Positions 42,599 through 51,085 of a stretch of DNA of 64,000 nucleotides are shown here, one piece after another (within the stretch, counting starts at the first letter, position 1; every line of letters starts with the position of its first letter). Below the pieces are notes generated by a model, which saw only the letters and a program-made list of their open reading frames with translations, was not told the origin of the DNA and did no database searches. The DNA comes from Chitinophaga pinensis DSM 2588 (GTDB lineage Bacteria > Bacteroidota > Bacteroidia > Chitinophagales > Chitinophagaceae). The DNA is taken from NCBI RefSeq assembly GCF_000024005.1, contig NC_013132.1, forward strand, positions 1,054,001-1,118,000, read 5' to 3'. The position numbers and the translations under genes were made by a program.

Positions 42599-43222
42599 AT
42601 GTCCAGGTTAATCCACATGGGCCAGCGCCTTAAACAAATATTAAAACAGAAGAAAGTTAAAATAGTAGACTTCGCAGACATGGCTGGTTTCACCAACCAG
42701 ATCGCACATTATCATTTGCGTAAGAGTGATATGAAGCGGAGTACACTGGAGAAATTCTGTGAGATCATCGGTGTTACACCGGAAGAATTTTATGAATGGA
42801 ACAGCACCCCCTCGGTAAACGGAGAGAAAGGAACCGACAGTACCATATTACATCACGGAGGCCGGCTGATGGAGCTGATAGGTGAACGTGGACTGAATAA
42901 GACCAGACTGGCCAAGCGTTTAGGCATGAGCCGGAGAACCATGTACAACCTGTTTGAAAAAGAAGTGTTCGGTGCGGAAGAGCTGGACAGGGTTGTACGA
43001 GCACTGGAGATGACCACCACCAGTTTCCTGCATCCTGGCGCCCTGGAAGACGCCCGTCAGGCTGAAAATGATGAAATGCTGGCACTCAGAGAGAAGTACT
43101 ATAAGTTACTGGAAGAGCACAACATGTTACTGAAAAGCTATTCATCCATCAAGGAAGGACTTGAACTTGCCAAGAAAGACATTTTACAATTACGTAAACA
43201 GGCCCGTTCAAAAAAAGGCTGA
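42599..43222 (+). CDS. Regulator with two HTH domains and a coiled-coil tail
   Basis: A 207-residue DNA-binding protein. Residues about 8-66 form a first Xre-like helix-turn-helix (GQRLKQILKQKKVKIVDFAD..TLEKFCEIIGVTPEEFYEW). Residues about 86-145 form a second one (GGRLMELIGERGLNKTRLAKRLGMSRRTMYNLFEKE..LDRVVRALEM). A C-terminal coiled coil follows (about 150-205, EKYYKLLEEHNMLLKSYSSIKEGLEL). Two reading heads in one chain plus a dimerising coil would suit binding to paired direct repeats like those at 42347-42387. The target is unknown. It is divergent from the 99-residue gene. Confidence 0.8.
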   Translation: MSRLIHMGQRLKQILKQKKVKIVDFADMAGFTNQIAHYHLRKSDMKRSTLEKFCEIIGVTPEEFYEWNSTPSVNGEKGTDSTILHHGGRLMELIGERGLNKTRLAKRLGMSRRTMYNLFEKEVFGAEELDRVVRALEMTTTSFLHPGALEDARQAENDEMLALREKYYKLLEEHNMLLKSYSSIKEGLELAKKDILQLRKQARSKKG

Positions 43223-43358
43223 AACACGGAAAGACGCAACTAACTATCTCAGTATACCCGAACAACATTCCACCAACGATTAACCCATAACATCCACATT
43301 GTGATCTTCAGGGTTTTTATCGAATAGTAAAATTGTTATAGTTTTACGCGTATTACTA

Positions 43359-43381
43359 TTATGATAATCAAATTATCATAA
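43359..43381. promoter_or_regulatory. Perfect inverted repeat before the RAYT-like gene
   Basis: TTATGATAAT and ATTATCATAA (43359-43368 with 43372-43381) form 10-bp arms around a 3-base spacer, ending 10 bases before the next start codon. It could be an operator or a hairpin recognised by the RAYT-like protein, since such transposases work on small palindromes. Confidence 0.5.
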
Positions 43382-43391
43382 AACTCTTTCA

Positions 43392-43841
43392 ATGACTTAT
43401 CTGCCGAATGCGTTTGATCCTCCCGTATGGTATCTGGTAATGCCCGTATGTGGCGCCGGAGAGGAAGTCTTTACCCGGAAGCGGTATGCTGATATCGTGG
43501 CTGCAAAGCTGAACAGTGATCAGCACAATGCACTTGTAAAGGTGGAAGATTATCTGTTCCTGCCCTCGTCCATTCACATCATGATACGCGAAGGCGCACT
43601 CACTCTTGACCTGTGGTGGCAACCATTTATGGATGCCGTACTGGAAGAGATCCGTCAGCTGGCGCCGGACGAAAAGCTATCGTGGTGCAATAATACATAC
43701 GAACGCATTGCTGATGCCGAGGCTTTTGATCACAGGGCATATGAAATGCTCTTCCTGCCAGTTTGGAAAGGCCTGGCCACAGATCCTGAGGGGTACGCCT
43801 ATAATAGTGTCAATAACAGGGCGAAGATCGACTTACAGTAA
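43392..43841 (+). CDS. Degenerate REP-associated tyrosine transposase-like (Y1_Tnp) protein
   Basis: A 149-residue protein whose plan follows the IS200/RAYT family. The N-terminal strand is WYLVMPVCGAGEEVFTRKRY. A strand ending PSSIHIMI stands where the family has MPNHVH (only one His kept). The C-terminal stretch (YERIADAEAFDHRAYEMLFLP, then VWKGLATDPEGYAYNS) lines up with the family pattern YdriIrdeeefd..YI..NPvkaGLvedpegYpysS. The catalytic HxH pair is broken and no clear catalytic Tyr is visible, so it is probably a domesticated or decaying transposase relative. Its 3' end overlaps the converging nucleotidase gene by 9 bases. Confidence 0.55.
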   Translation: MTYLPNAFDPPVWYLVMPVCGAGEEVFTRKRYADIVAAKLNSDQHNALVKVEDYLFLPSSIHIMIREGALTLDLWWQPFMDAVLEEIRQLAPDEKLSWCNNTYERIADAEAFDHRAYEMLFLPVWKGLATDPEGYAYNSVNNRAKIDLQ

Positions 43842-44354
43842 AAGCCCTGCTACATCCTGCCAGGTATCCACCCTTTTGAAATCAGTAACATGTACGTTAT
43901 GTGGTGCAGTGAACATCAGTCCCTGTCCCTTGAACGGCTGCAGGTTCTTAACATGATCATCTATCATATAATCTGCCTGTACGATCGTCTTAGATCCGCA
44001 GAAAACAATGTTCTGCCATGTAATGAACGGATAGTATTCCGCCAGCCACTCTACTTTCTCCGGTAATGATGCCGGAAACTCCATGGCTGCTGATACTATG
44101 AATACCTCATGCTTGTCCTGTAAAGCCCTGATCACTTCCTGGCTGTCCTTAATCACCGGTTTGGTCCTGAAGAAACCTGGTTCAAACAGGAAAGACCTGA
44201 TAATATCCTTTTCGTGCGGGAAACCGGTGGTTTCAGGTTTGCCGTATAAGGCATCCTTATCTACCTGTACGCCATAACGCTTAGCATACCAGTCAATCAT
44301 CTGTTGCGTGGTATCTGCCATAACGCCATCCATGTCTATTGCAATTCTTGCCAT
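43833..44354 (-). CDS. 5'(3')-deoxyribonucleotidase-like HAD phosphatase
   Basis: A 173-residue HAD-superfamily protein of the NT5C type. The nucleophile motif is AIDMDGVMADT (two Asp), motif II is VFIVSAAMEF, the lysine lies near SKTIVQADYMI and the acidic motif IV is YMIDDHVKNL. It probably dephosphorylates deoxynucleoside monophosphates and helps balance the dNTP pool; a magnesium-dependent cytosolic enzyme is expected. It is divergent from the DeoR gene, with 94 bases between the start codons. Confidence 0.82.
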   Translation of the reverse strand: MARIAIDMDGVMADTTQQMIDWYAKRYGVQVDKDALYGKPETTGFPHEKDIIRSFLFEPGFFRTKPVIKDSQEVIRALQDKHEVFIVSAAMEFPASLPEKVEWLAEYYPFITWQNIVFCGSKTIVQADYMIDDHVKNLQPFKGQGLMFTAPHNVHVTDFKRVDTWQDVAGLLL

Positions 44355-44405
44355 ATTTTGCTGTTTTCTGCAAAGTTATTCCTTTTACTGAGAATAAGTA
44401 GCATT

Positions 44406-44444
44406 AAATTGCAATAAGTTTCGTAGTTTTGCTGGAAATTGCAA
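44406..44444 (+). promoter_or_regulatory. deoR-type promoter with flanking direct repeats
   Basis: AAATTGCAA occurs at 44406-44414 and 44436-44444, exactly 30 bases apart (three helix turns), on each side of TAGTTTTG (44424-44431), a -7 element for the regulator gene. This is the layout of an operator used for autoregulation. Confidence 0.5.
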
Positions 44445-44448
44445 GAAT

Positions 44449-45195
44449 ATGCTGAAAGAAGAGCGCTTTGATTACATTCTCAGAAAGTTGCAGACGGACC
44501 ATAAAGTGCTGCACACAGAACTGAGTAATGATCTGCAGGTATCAGAAGATACCGTGCGGCGCGATCTCGAAGCGCTGGCTCAGAATGGTCTCCTGATCAA
44601 GGTAAGGGGTGGCGCTATTCCTCATTCTCCTCACCCTTATGCATTTAATGAGCGTATCGGCATTCATGAAGATGATAAGAAGGCGATTGCCACCAAGGCA
44701 TTGTCTTTCCTGCGCGATGGCCAGACGATTATCATGGATGGCGGTACTTCCACTTATACCCTTACTAAACTGTTCCCGCCGTCTTTACAGTTGACAGTAA
44801 TCACACCCAGCATTCCCATTGCGATGCAACTAATGGAACATCCCGGGGTTGATGTAATCCTGACGGGTGGCCGGCTTTTCAAAAGTTCGCAGGTTACCGC
44901 AGGAATCGATACGATTCGTATGATCGAAAAAATGCGGGCAGATATTTGTTTTATGGGAGTTTGTAGTCTGCACCCGGAAGTGGGGGTGACCGGTCCGGAT
45001 ATGGACGAGGCAGCCGTAAAGAATGTCATGGTGGAATCGGCTAACCGGGTAATAGCCCTGGTAACCGGCGACAAAATGGGTACCGCAGAACCTTACAAGG
45101 TTTGTAGTATAACAGCAATGGATACGATCATAACTGATGAAGCCGGATTATCTCTGGCCATCCCTTACCGACAGCTTGGAATTAATGTTATCTGA
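44449..45195 (+). CDS. DeoR-family transcriptional regulator
   Basis: A 248-residue repressor-type regulator. The N-terminal winged HTH is ERFDYILRKLQTDHKVLHTE and LSNDLQVSEDTVRRDLEAL. The linker GLLIKVRGGAIP is followed by the DeoRC sugar-phosphate sensor domain (IIMDGGTSTYTLTKLFP, VILTGGRLFKSSQVTAG, DICFMGVCSLHPEVGVTGPD). It is likely to sense a phosphorylated sugar and to control itself and the MFS transporter gene 50 bases downstream. Confidence 0.93.
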   Translation: MLKEERFDYILRKLQTDHKVLHTELSNDLQVSEDTVRRDLEALAQNGLLIKVRGGAIPHSPHPYAFNERIGIHEDDKKAIATKALSFLRDGQTIIMDGGTSTYTLTKLFPPSLQLTVITPSIPIAMQLMEHPGVDVILTGGRLFKSSQVTAGIDTIRMIEKMRADICFMGVCSLHPEVGVTGPDMDEAAVKNVMVESANRVIALVTGDKMGTAEPYKVCSITAMDTIITDEAGLSLAIPYRQLGINVI

Positions 45196-45245
45196 TAGAC
45201 AGTAGAACAGTGAACTTTTAAGTATTTCTAAGTAATTAATGTAGC

Positions 45246-46403
45246 ATGTTACAGGAGTTGACAGTCAGTCATTCACAAAAAAGGATTACACGCATCGCCG
45301 TTAGTGCCTTGTTTTTTCTCACAGGATTGTGCTTTTCCAGCTGGGCGTCAAGGATTCCTGCCATTCAGCACAAACTCAACCTTTCTGAAGGCGAGCTGGG
45401 TGGAATGTTGCTCGCCCTGCCGATCGGCTCTATTTTATCTATGCCTGTTGCCGGTATACTGGTGAGCAGGTATGGCAGCCGTTATGTACTGATGACAGCC
45501 GGTTTGTTGTATGCCTTTATTTTGCCAACATTAGGTCTTACCTCAACTGCCTGGCAACTATTTTCCTGCCTCATACTATTCGGGTTCTGTGGTAACCTGG
45601 CTAATATCGCGGTGAATACACAGGCGGTACTGGTAGAAGCTATGTATGGCCGCTCAATTATGGCCTCGTTTCATGGTCTGTGGAGCCTGGGTGGTTTTAC
45701 CGGGGCCTCCATTGGATCGGGTATGTCAGCACTGGGGATTCTGCCTTATCAGCATTTTCTGGTAATCATGGTGCTGGCTATTATCATAGTAGCCGTAGCC
45801 ATCCGTCAGGTAGTTTCACATGATGCACCGGCTTCAGGAGAGAAGACGCCTTTGTTTGCATGGCCTGACAAGGTACTGCTGATACTCGGTATCATCGCTT
45901 TCTGTTCTATGATCTGTGAAGGGACGATGTTTGACTGGAGTGGGGTGTATTTCAGAAAAGTAATTGAAGCACCGGAGAAAACTGCCGGACTGGGATATAC
46001 TGCCTTTATGAGTACGATGGCCGCCTTCCGCTTTGTGGCAGACTGGCTGACTACCCGTTTCGGATTCAAAAGAATGTTGCAGATAAGCGGTGCGCTGACA
46101 GCCGGTGGTTTGCTGATAGCTGTATTACTGCCTTATTTCCCCACAGCTATTCTCGGTTTCCTGTTGGTAGGCGCCGGCGTGTCATCTGTTGTACCGCTGG
46201 TATACAGCGCTGCCGGACGTAGCAAAACTTTGTCACCGGGAATGGCGCTGGCAGCTGTCTCCACTATCGGTTACCTTGGATTCCTGGCCGGACCGCCATT
46301 GATCGGATTCGTGGCCCAGGCGACAAGTTTACGTATATCCTTCTCCATTATCGCACTGATGGGTACCTGTATTGCAGTGATGAGCACCAGGGCGAAGGAG
46401 TAA
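45246..46403 (+). CDS. MFS transporter (FucP/YbjJ-like)
   Basis: A 385-residue major-facilitator permease with about 12 membrane segments. Traits of the YbjJ/FucP-related group: WASRIPAIQHKLNLSEGELGG with GMLLALPIGSILSMPVAG in the N-terminal half, FHGLWSLGGFTGASIGSGM in the middle and RFVADWLTTRFGFKRML plus the late GYLGFLAGPPLIGFVA. Sugar or sugar-like solutes and drug/metabolite export have both been suggested for relatives. Its place right behind the DeoR-type regulator suggests control by that protein. Confidence 0.85.
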   Translation: MLQELTVSHSQKRITRIAVSALFFLTGLCFSSWASRIPAIQHKLNLSEGELGGMLLALPIGSILSMPVAGILVSRYGSRYVLMTAGLLYAFILPTLGLTSTAWQLFSCLILFGFCGNLANIAVNTQAVLVEAMYGRSIMASFHGLWSLGGFTGASIGSGMSALGILPYQHFLVIMVLAIIIVAVAIRQVVSHDAPASGEKTPLFAWPDKVLLILGIIAFCSMICEGTMFDWSGVYFRKVIEAPEKTAGLGYTAFMSTMAAFRFVADWLTTRFGFKRMLQISGALTAGGLLIAVLLPYFPTAILGFLLVGAGVSSVVPLVYSAAGRSKTLSPGMALAAVSTIGYLGFLAGPPLIGFVAQATSLRISFSIIALMGTCIAVMSTRAKE

Positions 46404-46435
46404 TTTATAACAATGCGGAGTGTTTTAGAAAAATA

Positions 46436-46464
46436 GAAGGGCTGATCGTAATGATCAGCCCTTC
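46436..46464. terminator. Two-way terminator between the MFS gene and a converging lipoprotein gene
   Basis: Perfect 12-bp stem GAAGGGCTGATC/GATCAGCCCTTC (46436-46447 with 46453-46464) with A/T-rich flanks on both sides. Confidence 0.8.
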
Positions 46465-46488
46465 GCATATTTTGAAATAAAGAGATGG

Positions 46489-47562
46489 TTATTTTTTAAC
46501 TAGTTCCACCATATAGGAGGTGTTTGCAGTATTTACGATCGTGATCGCCTGCGGGGTCATTTCAAGAAACTTAACAGAATAAGAGTAAAAGTTGGCGAAT
46601 TCCAGGCCATTATTGTCAACTACGATCGTCAGGATTTTACTTTCTGCATCGAAGGACCAGCCGCCTTTTTCCAGTGTGGTCTGCGTCTCTGTACCGTATA
46701 CCAGTTTATCGCAGGTGGAGTTACTCAGTATGACGCGGGAGGTACTGGAAGAGTATAATTTGCTGTATTCATTCTGATCCGTAAATATCATGTCATACTT
46801 GGTGACGCCTGAGATAGCGGAGATGCCTTCAAAGCACTGGCTGTTACTGTTGATACAATATTGCACCTTTTCATCTATACAGGTGAAATTGCTTTTGGAA
46901 GTATCCGGCAGATAATAGTTCACCCATTTACCATTTGCATCTGTTCTCCTGTTTACTTTCCATGAACCTACGAAATCCTGGTATTCGGCAATCCCGTTCT
47001 GGCTGTGGATACGCACCAGGCCTTTTACGTGGTTACTGACGTGGTTCAGGGAGTCGTATGCTGCATAGGTTACAGATAAAGTATCTCCGATGATGTAAGG
47101 AGGTAGCTTGATAATGATGGAAGAATCTATATAGTCGCCCAGACGTCCCAGCGGATCAGGTATACCTGCTGCCTGTCTATAGAAACCACGGCCGGCGGAA
47201 TAATCTATTTTAAAGTGTGCGCCGCTGCCATTGATGGTAACGTAAAACCCTTTTATGGTGGATTCGTAGTAGGTAAAACTAGGCTTTACGACGATGTAAC
47301 GGCCACTGATGGCACTTACGATGTTTTTGTCCTCCGTCAGAACAGGGGATCCGGCTACGCCAGATGCGGCAGGCATAGCGCCTGGAGTATAGAGACCGAA
47401 GGCTACTTTTACCTTGGTGGCCAGCATCGTTCTGTCTCCAAGGTGGATAGTGTCTATTTTTTCTGGTTGTTCGGTATCGGTACCGCCACCGTCGTCGTCT
47501 TTTTTACAGGCGTAAAAAGCAACTGCACAGGCCAGCACGCCGAATAATAATAGCTTTTTCAT
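46489..47562 (-). CDS. Uncharacterised lipoprotein
   Basis: A 357-residue lipoprotein (lipobox AFYACKK, Cys about 19) with an Asp/Gly-rich linker (KKDDDGGG) typical of surface-export-type signals in Bacteroidota. The mature part is beta-rich. An Ig-like first half covers about 45-190, and a lipocalin-like second half follows (about 195-357, FVGSWKVNRRTDANGKW at its start, GGWSFDAESKILTIVVDN near its end) with Cys in FTCIDEKVQYC and NSTCDKL. I do not know a named family; envelope or surface protein. Confidence 0.65.
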   Translation of the reverse strand: MKKLLLFGVLACAVAFYACKKDDDGGGTDTEQPEKIDTIHLGDRTMLATKVKVAFGLYTPGAMPAASGVAGSPVLTEDKNIVSAISGRYIVVKPSFTYYESTIKGFYVTINGSGAHFKIDYSAGRGFYRQAAGIPDPLGRLGDYIDSSIIIKLPPYIIGDTLSVTYAAYDSLNHVSNHVKGLVRIHSQNGIAEYQDFVGSWKVNRRTDANGKWVNYYLPDTSKSNFTCIDEKVQYCINSNSQCFEGISAISGVTKYDMIFTDQNEYSKLYSSSTSRVILSNSTCDKLVYGTETQTTLEKGGWSFDAESKILTIVVDNNGLEFANFYSYSVKFLEMTPQAITIVNTANTSYMVELVKK

Positions 47563-48162
47563 GGTATCAGGGTTTGTTAGATTGACTGGATCAATTAAAT
47601 AGCGTTGTTAAGTAATGATAGTGATCGATCGGCTCCTTTCTTCAGAATTTGTCTTAATGTCATGTGAATGCTATGTCCCTTAAACGCTTATAACTTGTTT
47701 TTCATATTAAAAAATAAGCAAATTATATACGCGTTTCTGCCGCTTTAGGATTTGCTACAAGATAAAATGTTTGTTATTCGCCTAACGTGTTGTAATGTAA
47801 TCTGTTGTGTCTATTTTGGGACCGGGACAAAGCTTGTTCTTCTATAAAAGTATATGTTTTTTCTGAAATGTGATAGTGTAAGATGGAGATTGACAATGAG
47901 TTTCCGTAGCGCTTTCATTCCTACTGGAAAAGTTGCAGAGGGCGGATTGAGTACACTACATGCGTCGCAATAAATATGTTTATTAATATTATTCGTTTGG
48001 CTAACCCCTTATCAGTAAAGGATTTAAAACTTTACATTTCCTTTAGCGTTAAATTTAATTACCACAATAAACTTTGAAACCCTTAATTTTGCACGATTTT
48101 TTTGTCGGAGAATGGTACTAAAATCATACTAGGTTTTAAAAATTTTCAATTAGAATACGCAA
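47563..48162. other. 600-base intergenic region before carB
   Basis: AT-rich and free of a recognisable gene or tRNA. TAATTTTG at 48084-48091 is a good -7 element for carB, without a clear -33 TTG. I see no strong hairpin or riboswitch pattern; a PyrR/UMP-type or other leader cannot be excluded by eye. Confidence 0.4.
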
Positions 48163-50982
48163 ATGCCGAAAGATTCCTCTATCAAATCTGTTCTTATTAT
48201 TGGTTCTGGTCCTATTATTATTGGTCAGGCTTGTGAATTTGACTATTCCGGCTCCCAGGCAGCACGTTCGCTGCGTGAGGAAGGTATCAGGGTAGTATTG
48301 ATCAATTCCAACCCGGCTACTATCATGACTGACCCTATGATGGCCGACAAGGTGTACCTGTTGCCGCTGACAGTAGAAAGTATAGAACAGATACTGGAGG
48401 AGCAACAGATCGATGCCGTACTGCCTACCATGGGTGGCCAGACAGCATTGAACCTCTGTAAAGAGGTGGACGAGCTGGGTATATGGGAGAAGTTCAATGT
48501 CCGCCTGATAGGTGTTGATATCAAAGCCATCGATAAGGCAGAAGACCGTGAACAGTTCCGCCAGTGGATGATCCGGCTGGGCGTACCGGTAGCACCGGCT
48601 AAAACTGCAAACTCATTCCTGGAAGGAAAGGAATTTGCACAGGAAATCGGATTCCCATTAGTTATCCGTCCTTCCTTCACCCTGGGTGGTACCGGTGGTG
48701 GTTTCGTACACAGCAAAGAAGATCTGGATGAAGCACTGCAACGTGGTTTACAGGCTTCTCCGATTCACGAAGTACTGGTTGAAAAAGCAGTACTGGGTTG
48801 GAAAGAATTTGAGCTGGAGCTGCTGCGCGACAAAAATGACAACGTGGTGATCATCTGTACCGTGGAAAACCTCGATCCAATGGGGGTTCACACCGGAGAC
48901 TCCATTACCGTTGCACCTGCCATGACACTGAGCGATACCGCTTTCCAGGACATGCGTAACAAAGCGATCATGATGATGCGTGACCTCGGTAACTTTGCCG
49001 GTGGTTGTAACGTACAGTTCTCGCTGAATCCTGAAAATGAAGAACTGATCGCGATCGAGATCAACCCTCGTGTGAGCCGTTCCTCCGCACTGGCATCTAA
49101 AGCAACTGGTTATCCAATTGCCAAGATCGCTGCGAAACTGGCGATCGGTTATAGCCTGGATGAACTGGAAAACCAGATCACCAGAACCACTTCTGCTTTT
49201 TTTGAACCAGCACTGGACTACGTGATCGTAAAAATGCCACGCTGGAACTTCGATAAATTTAAAGGTGCTGATCAGACCCTGGGTCTTCAGATGAAGTCAG
49301 TAGGTGAGGTAATGGCTATCGGCCGTACGTTCACTGAAGCTTTACAGAAAGCCTGTCAGAGTCTGGAAAATGATGCACTGGGTCTCGGTTACTATGGTAA
49401 ATCAGCAATGAAGAGCGATCAGCTCCTCGAAAGACTGAAGACGCCGACCTGGGATCGTATCTTCCGTATTAAAGACGCCCTGATGGAAGGTGTTTCTGTG
49501 AAACACATCCACCAGATGACTTATATCGACAAGTGGTTCCTGAACCAGATCAACGATATCGTGAACATGGAAAAGCAGCTGGCTGAACACGATCTGGAAT
49601 CAGTAACAAAAGACATGCTGAGCGACGCCAAAAGAATGGGCTTCTCTGATATGCAGCTGGTTCACCTGTTTGGTAACTGTGAAGAGAAGGAAGTTTACGA
49701 AAAACGTAAATCCCTGGGTATTACCCGTACCTATAAAATGGTAGATACCTGTGCTGCTGAATTTGAAGCAGTAACTCCTTACTTTTACTCCACATTCGAT
49801 ACCGTCAACGAAAGCAAACCTTCTGATAAAGGAAAAGTGATCGTATTGGGTTCCGGTCCTAACCGTATCGGTCAGGGTATCGAGTTTGACTACTGTTGTA
49901 CACACGGCTTACAGGCCATCCAGGAATGCGGCTATGACGCGATCATGGTGAACTGTAACCCTGAGACCGTATCTACTGACTTCGACATGGCTAACAAGCT
50001 GTACTTCGAGCCGGTATTCTGGGAGCATCTGTGGGAAATCATCGAACTGGAAAAACCGGTAGGTGTGATCGTACAGCTGGGTGGACAAACAGCATTGAAA
50101 CTGGCTAAACGCCTGGAAGAAAATGGTATCAGAATCATCGGTACATCCTTCGATAACATGGATATCGCCGAAGACCGTGGCCGCTTCTCCGAGCTGCTGG
50201 AAGACCTGAAAATTCCTTTCCCTAAATATGGTACTGCATACAACACTGACGACGCGATCGAAGTGGCCAAAGAAGTAGGTTATCCTGTACTGGTGCGCCC
50301 TTCTTACGTACTCGGTGGTCAGCGTATGCGTATCGTGATCAACGAAGAGGAACTGGAAAGCTCCGTACTGAGCCTGCTGAAACACCTGCCAGGTAACAAG
50401 ATCCTGATCGACCACTTCCTGGATCGTTGTCAGGAAGCAGAGATCGACGGTATCTTTGACGGTGAGAATTTCCATGTAATGGGCGTGATGGAGCACATCG
50501 AGCCTGCGGGTATCCATAGTGGCGACAGTAACGCGGTGCTGCCAGCGTTTAACCTGAGCCCGATGGAAGTAACCACAATGGAATACTACGCTGAGAAGAT
50601 CGCCCGTGCGCTGGACATCCGTGGCCTGATCAACATCCAGTTTGCCATCAAAGGCGGACAGGTATTCGTGATCGAAGCAAACCCACGTGCTTCCCGTACG
50701 ACGCCGTTCATCGCGAAAGCATACCAGGTACCTTACCTGAACATCGCTACCAAAGTGATGCTGGGTGCGAACAAACTCACTGATTTCAAGATCGAGAAGA
50801 AACTCAAAGGTTTTGCGATCAAAGAACCAGTATTTTCCTTCAACAAATTCCCGGGCGTGAACAAAGAACTCGGCCCTGAAATGAAATCTACCGGTGAAGC
50901 GATCCGTTTCATCAAAGATCTCAGGGACCCTTATTTCAGGACCCTGTACAAGGAGAAGAGCATGTACCTGAGCAACAAGTAA
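48163..50982 (+). CDS. carB: Carbamoyl-phosphate synthase large subunit without the allosteric domain
   Basis: Makes carbamoyl phosphate for arginine and pyrimidine synthesis from bicarbonate, ATP and ammonia channelled from CarA. It has 939 residues against about 1070 in E. coli. Both ATP-grasp halves are complete ([20 protein letters not shown] and [20 protein letters not shown] as N-terminal starts; [20 protein letters not shown] and [17 protein letters not shown] as metal sites). The protein ends a few residues after [13 protein letters not shown], so the C-terminal MGS-like domain that binds UMP or ornithine is missing. No carA is adjacent. A terminator follows. Confidence 0.96.
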   Translation: MPKDSSIKSVLIIGSGPIIIGQACEFDYSGSQAARSLREEGIRVVLINSNPATIMTDPMMADKVYLLPLTVESIEQILEEQQIDAVLPTMGGQTALNLCKEVDELGIWEKFNVRLIGVDIKAIDKAEDREQFRQWMIRLGVPVAPAKTANSFLEGKEFAQEIGFPLVIRPSFTLGGTGGGFVHSKEDLDEALQRGLQASPIHEVLVEKAVLGWKEFELELLRDKNDNVVIICTVENLDPMGVHTGDSITVAPAMTLSDTAFQDMRNKAIMMMRDLGNFAGGCNVQFSLNPENEELIAIEINPRVSRSSALASKATGYPIAKIAAKLAIGYSLDELENQITRTTSAFFEPALDYVIVKMPRWNFDKFKGADQTLGLQMKSVGEVMAIGRTFTEALQKACQSLENDALGLGYYGKSAMKSDQLLERLKTPTWDRIFRIKDALMEGVSVKHIHQMTYIDKWFLNQINDIVNMEKQLAEHDLESVTKDMLSDAKRMGFSDMQLVHLFGNCEEKEVYEKRKSLGITRTYKMVDTCAAEFEAVTPYFYSTFDTVNESKPSDKGKVIVLGSGPNRIGQGIEFDYCCTHGLQAIQECGYDAIMVNCNPETVSTDFDMANKLYFEPVFWEHLWEIIELEKPVGVIVQLGGQTALKLAKRLEENGIRIIGTSFDNMDIAEDRGRFSELLEDLKIPFPKYGTAYNTDDAIEVAKEVGYPVLVRPSYVLGGQRMRIVINEEELESSVLSLLKHLPGNKILIDHFLDRCQEAEIDGIFDGENFHVMGVMEHIEPAGIHSGDSNAVLPAFNLSPMEVTTMEYYAEKIARALDIRGLINIQFAIKGGQVFVIEANPRASRTTPFIAKAYQVPYLNIATKVMLGANKLTDFKIEKKLKGFAIKEPVFSFNKFPGVNKELGPEMKSTGEAIRFIKDLRDPYFRTLYKEKSMYLSNK

Positions 50983-51027
50983 GATTAACCGGAAAAAGGC
51001 CGTAAAAGGCCGGATTCTGACTATAGA

Positions 51028-51060
51028 ACAAAGGCGACATCGGTATGATGTCGCCTTTGT
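51028..51060. terminator. Terminator after carB
   Basis: Perfect 14-bp stem ACAAAGGCGACATC with its complement (51028-51041 and 51047-51060), followed by CGTTTTT on the plus strand. It lies between carB and the converging S41 peptidase gene. Confidence 0.9.
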
Positions 51061-51085
51061 CGTTTTTATGCTTAAAACATCGCTG

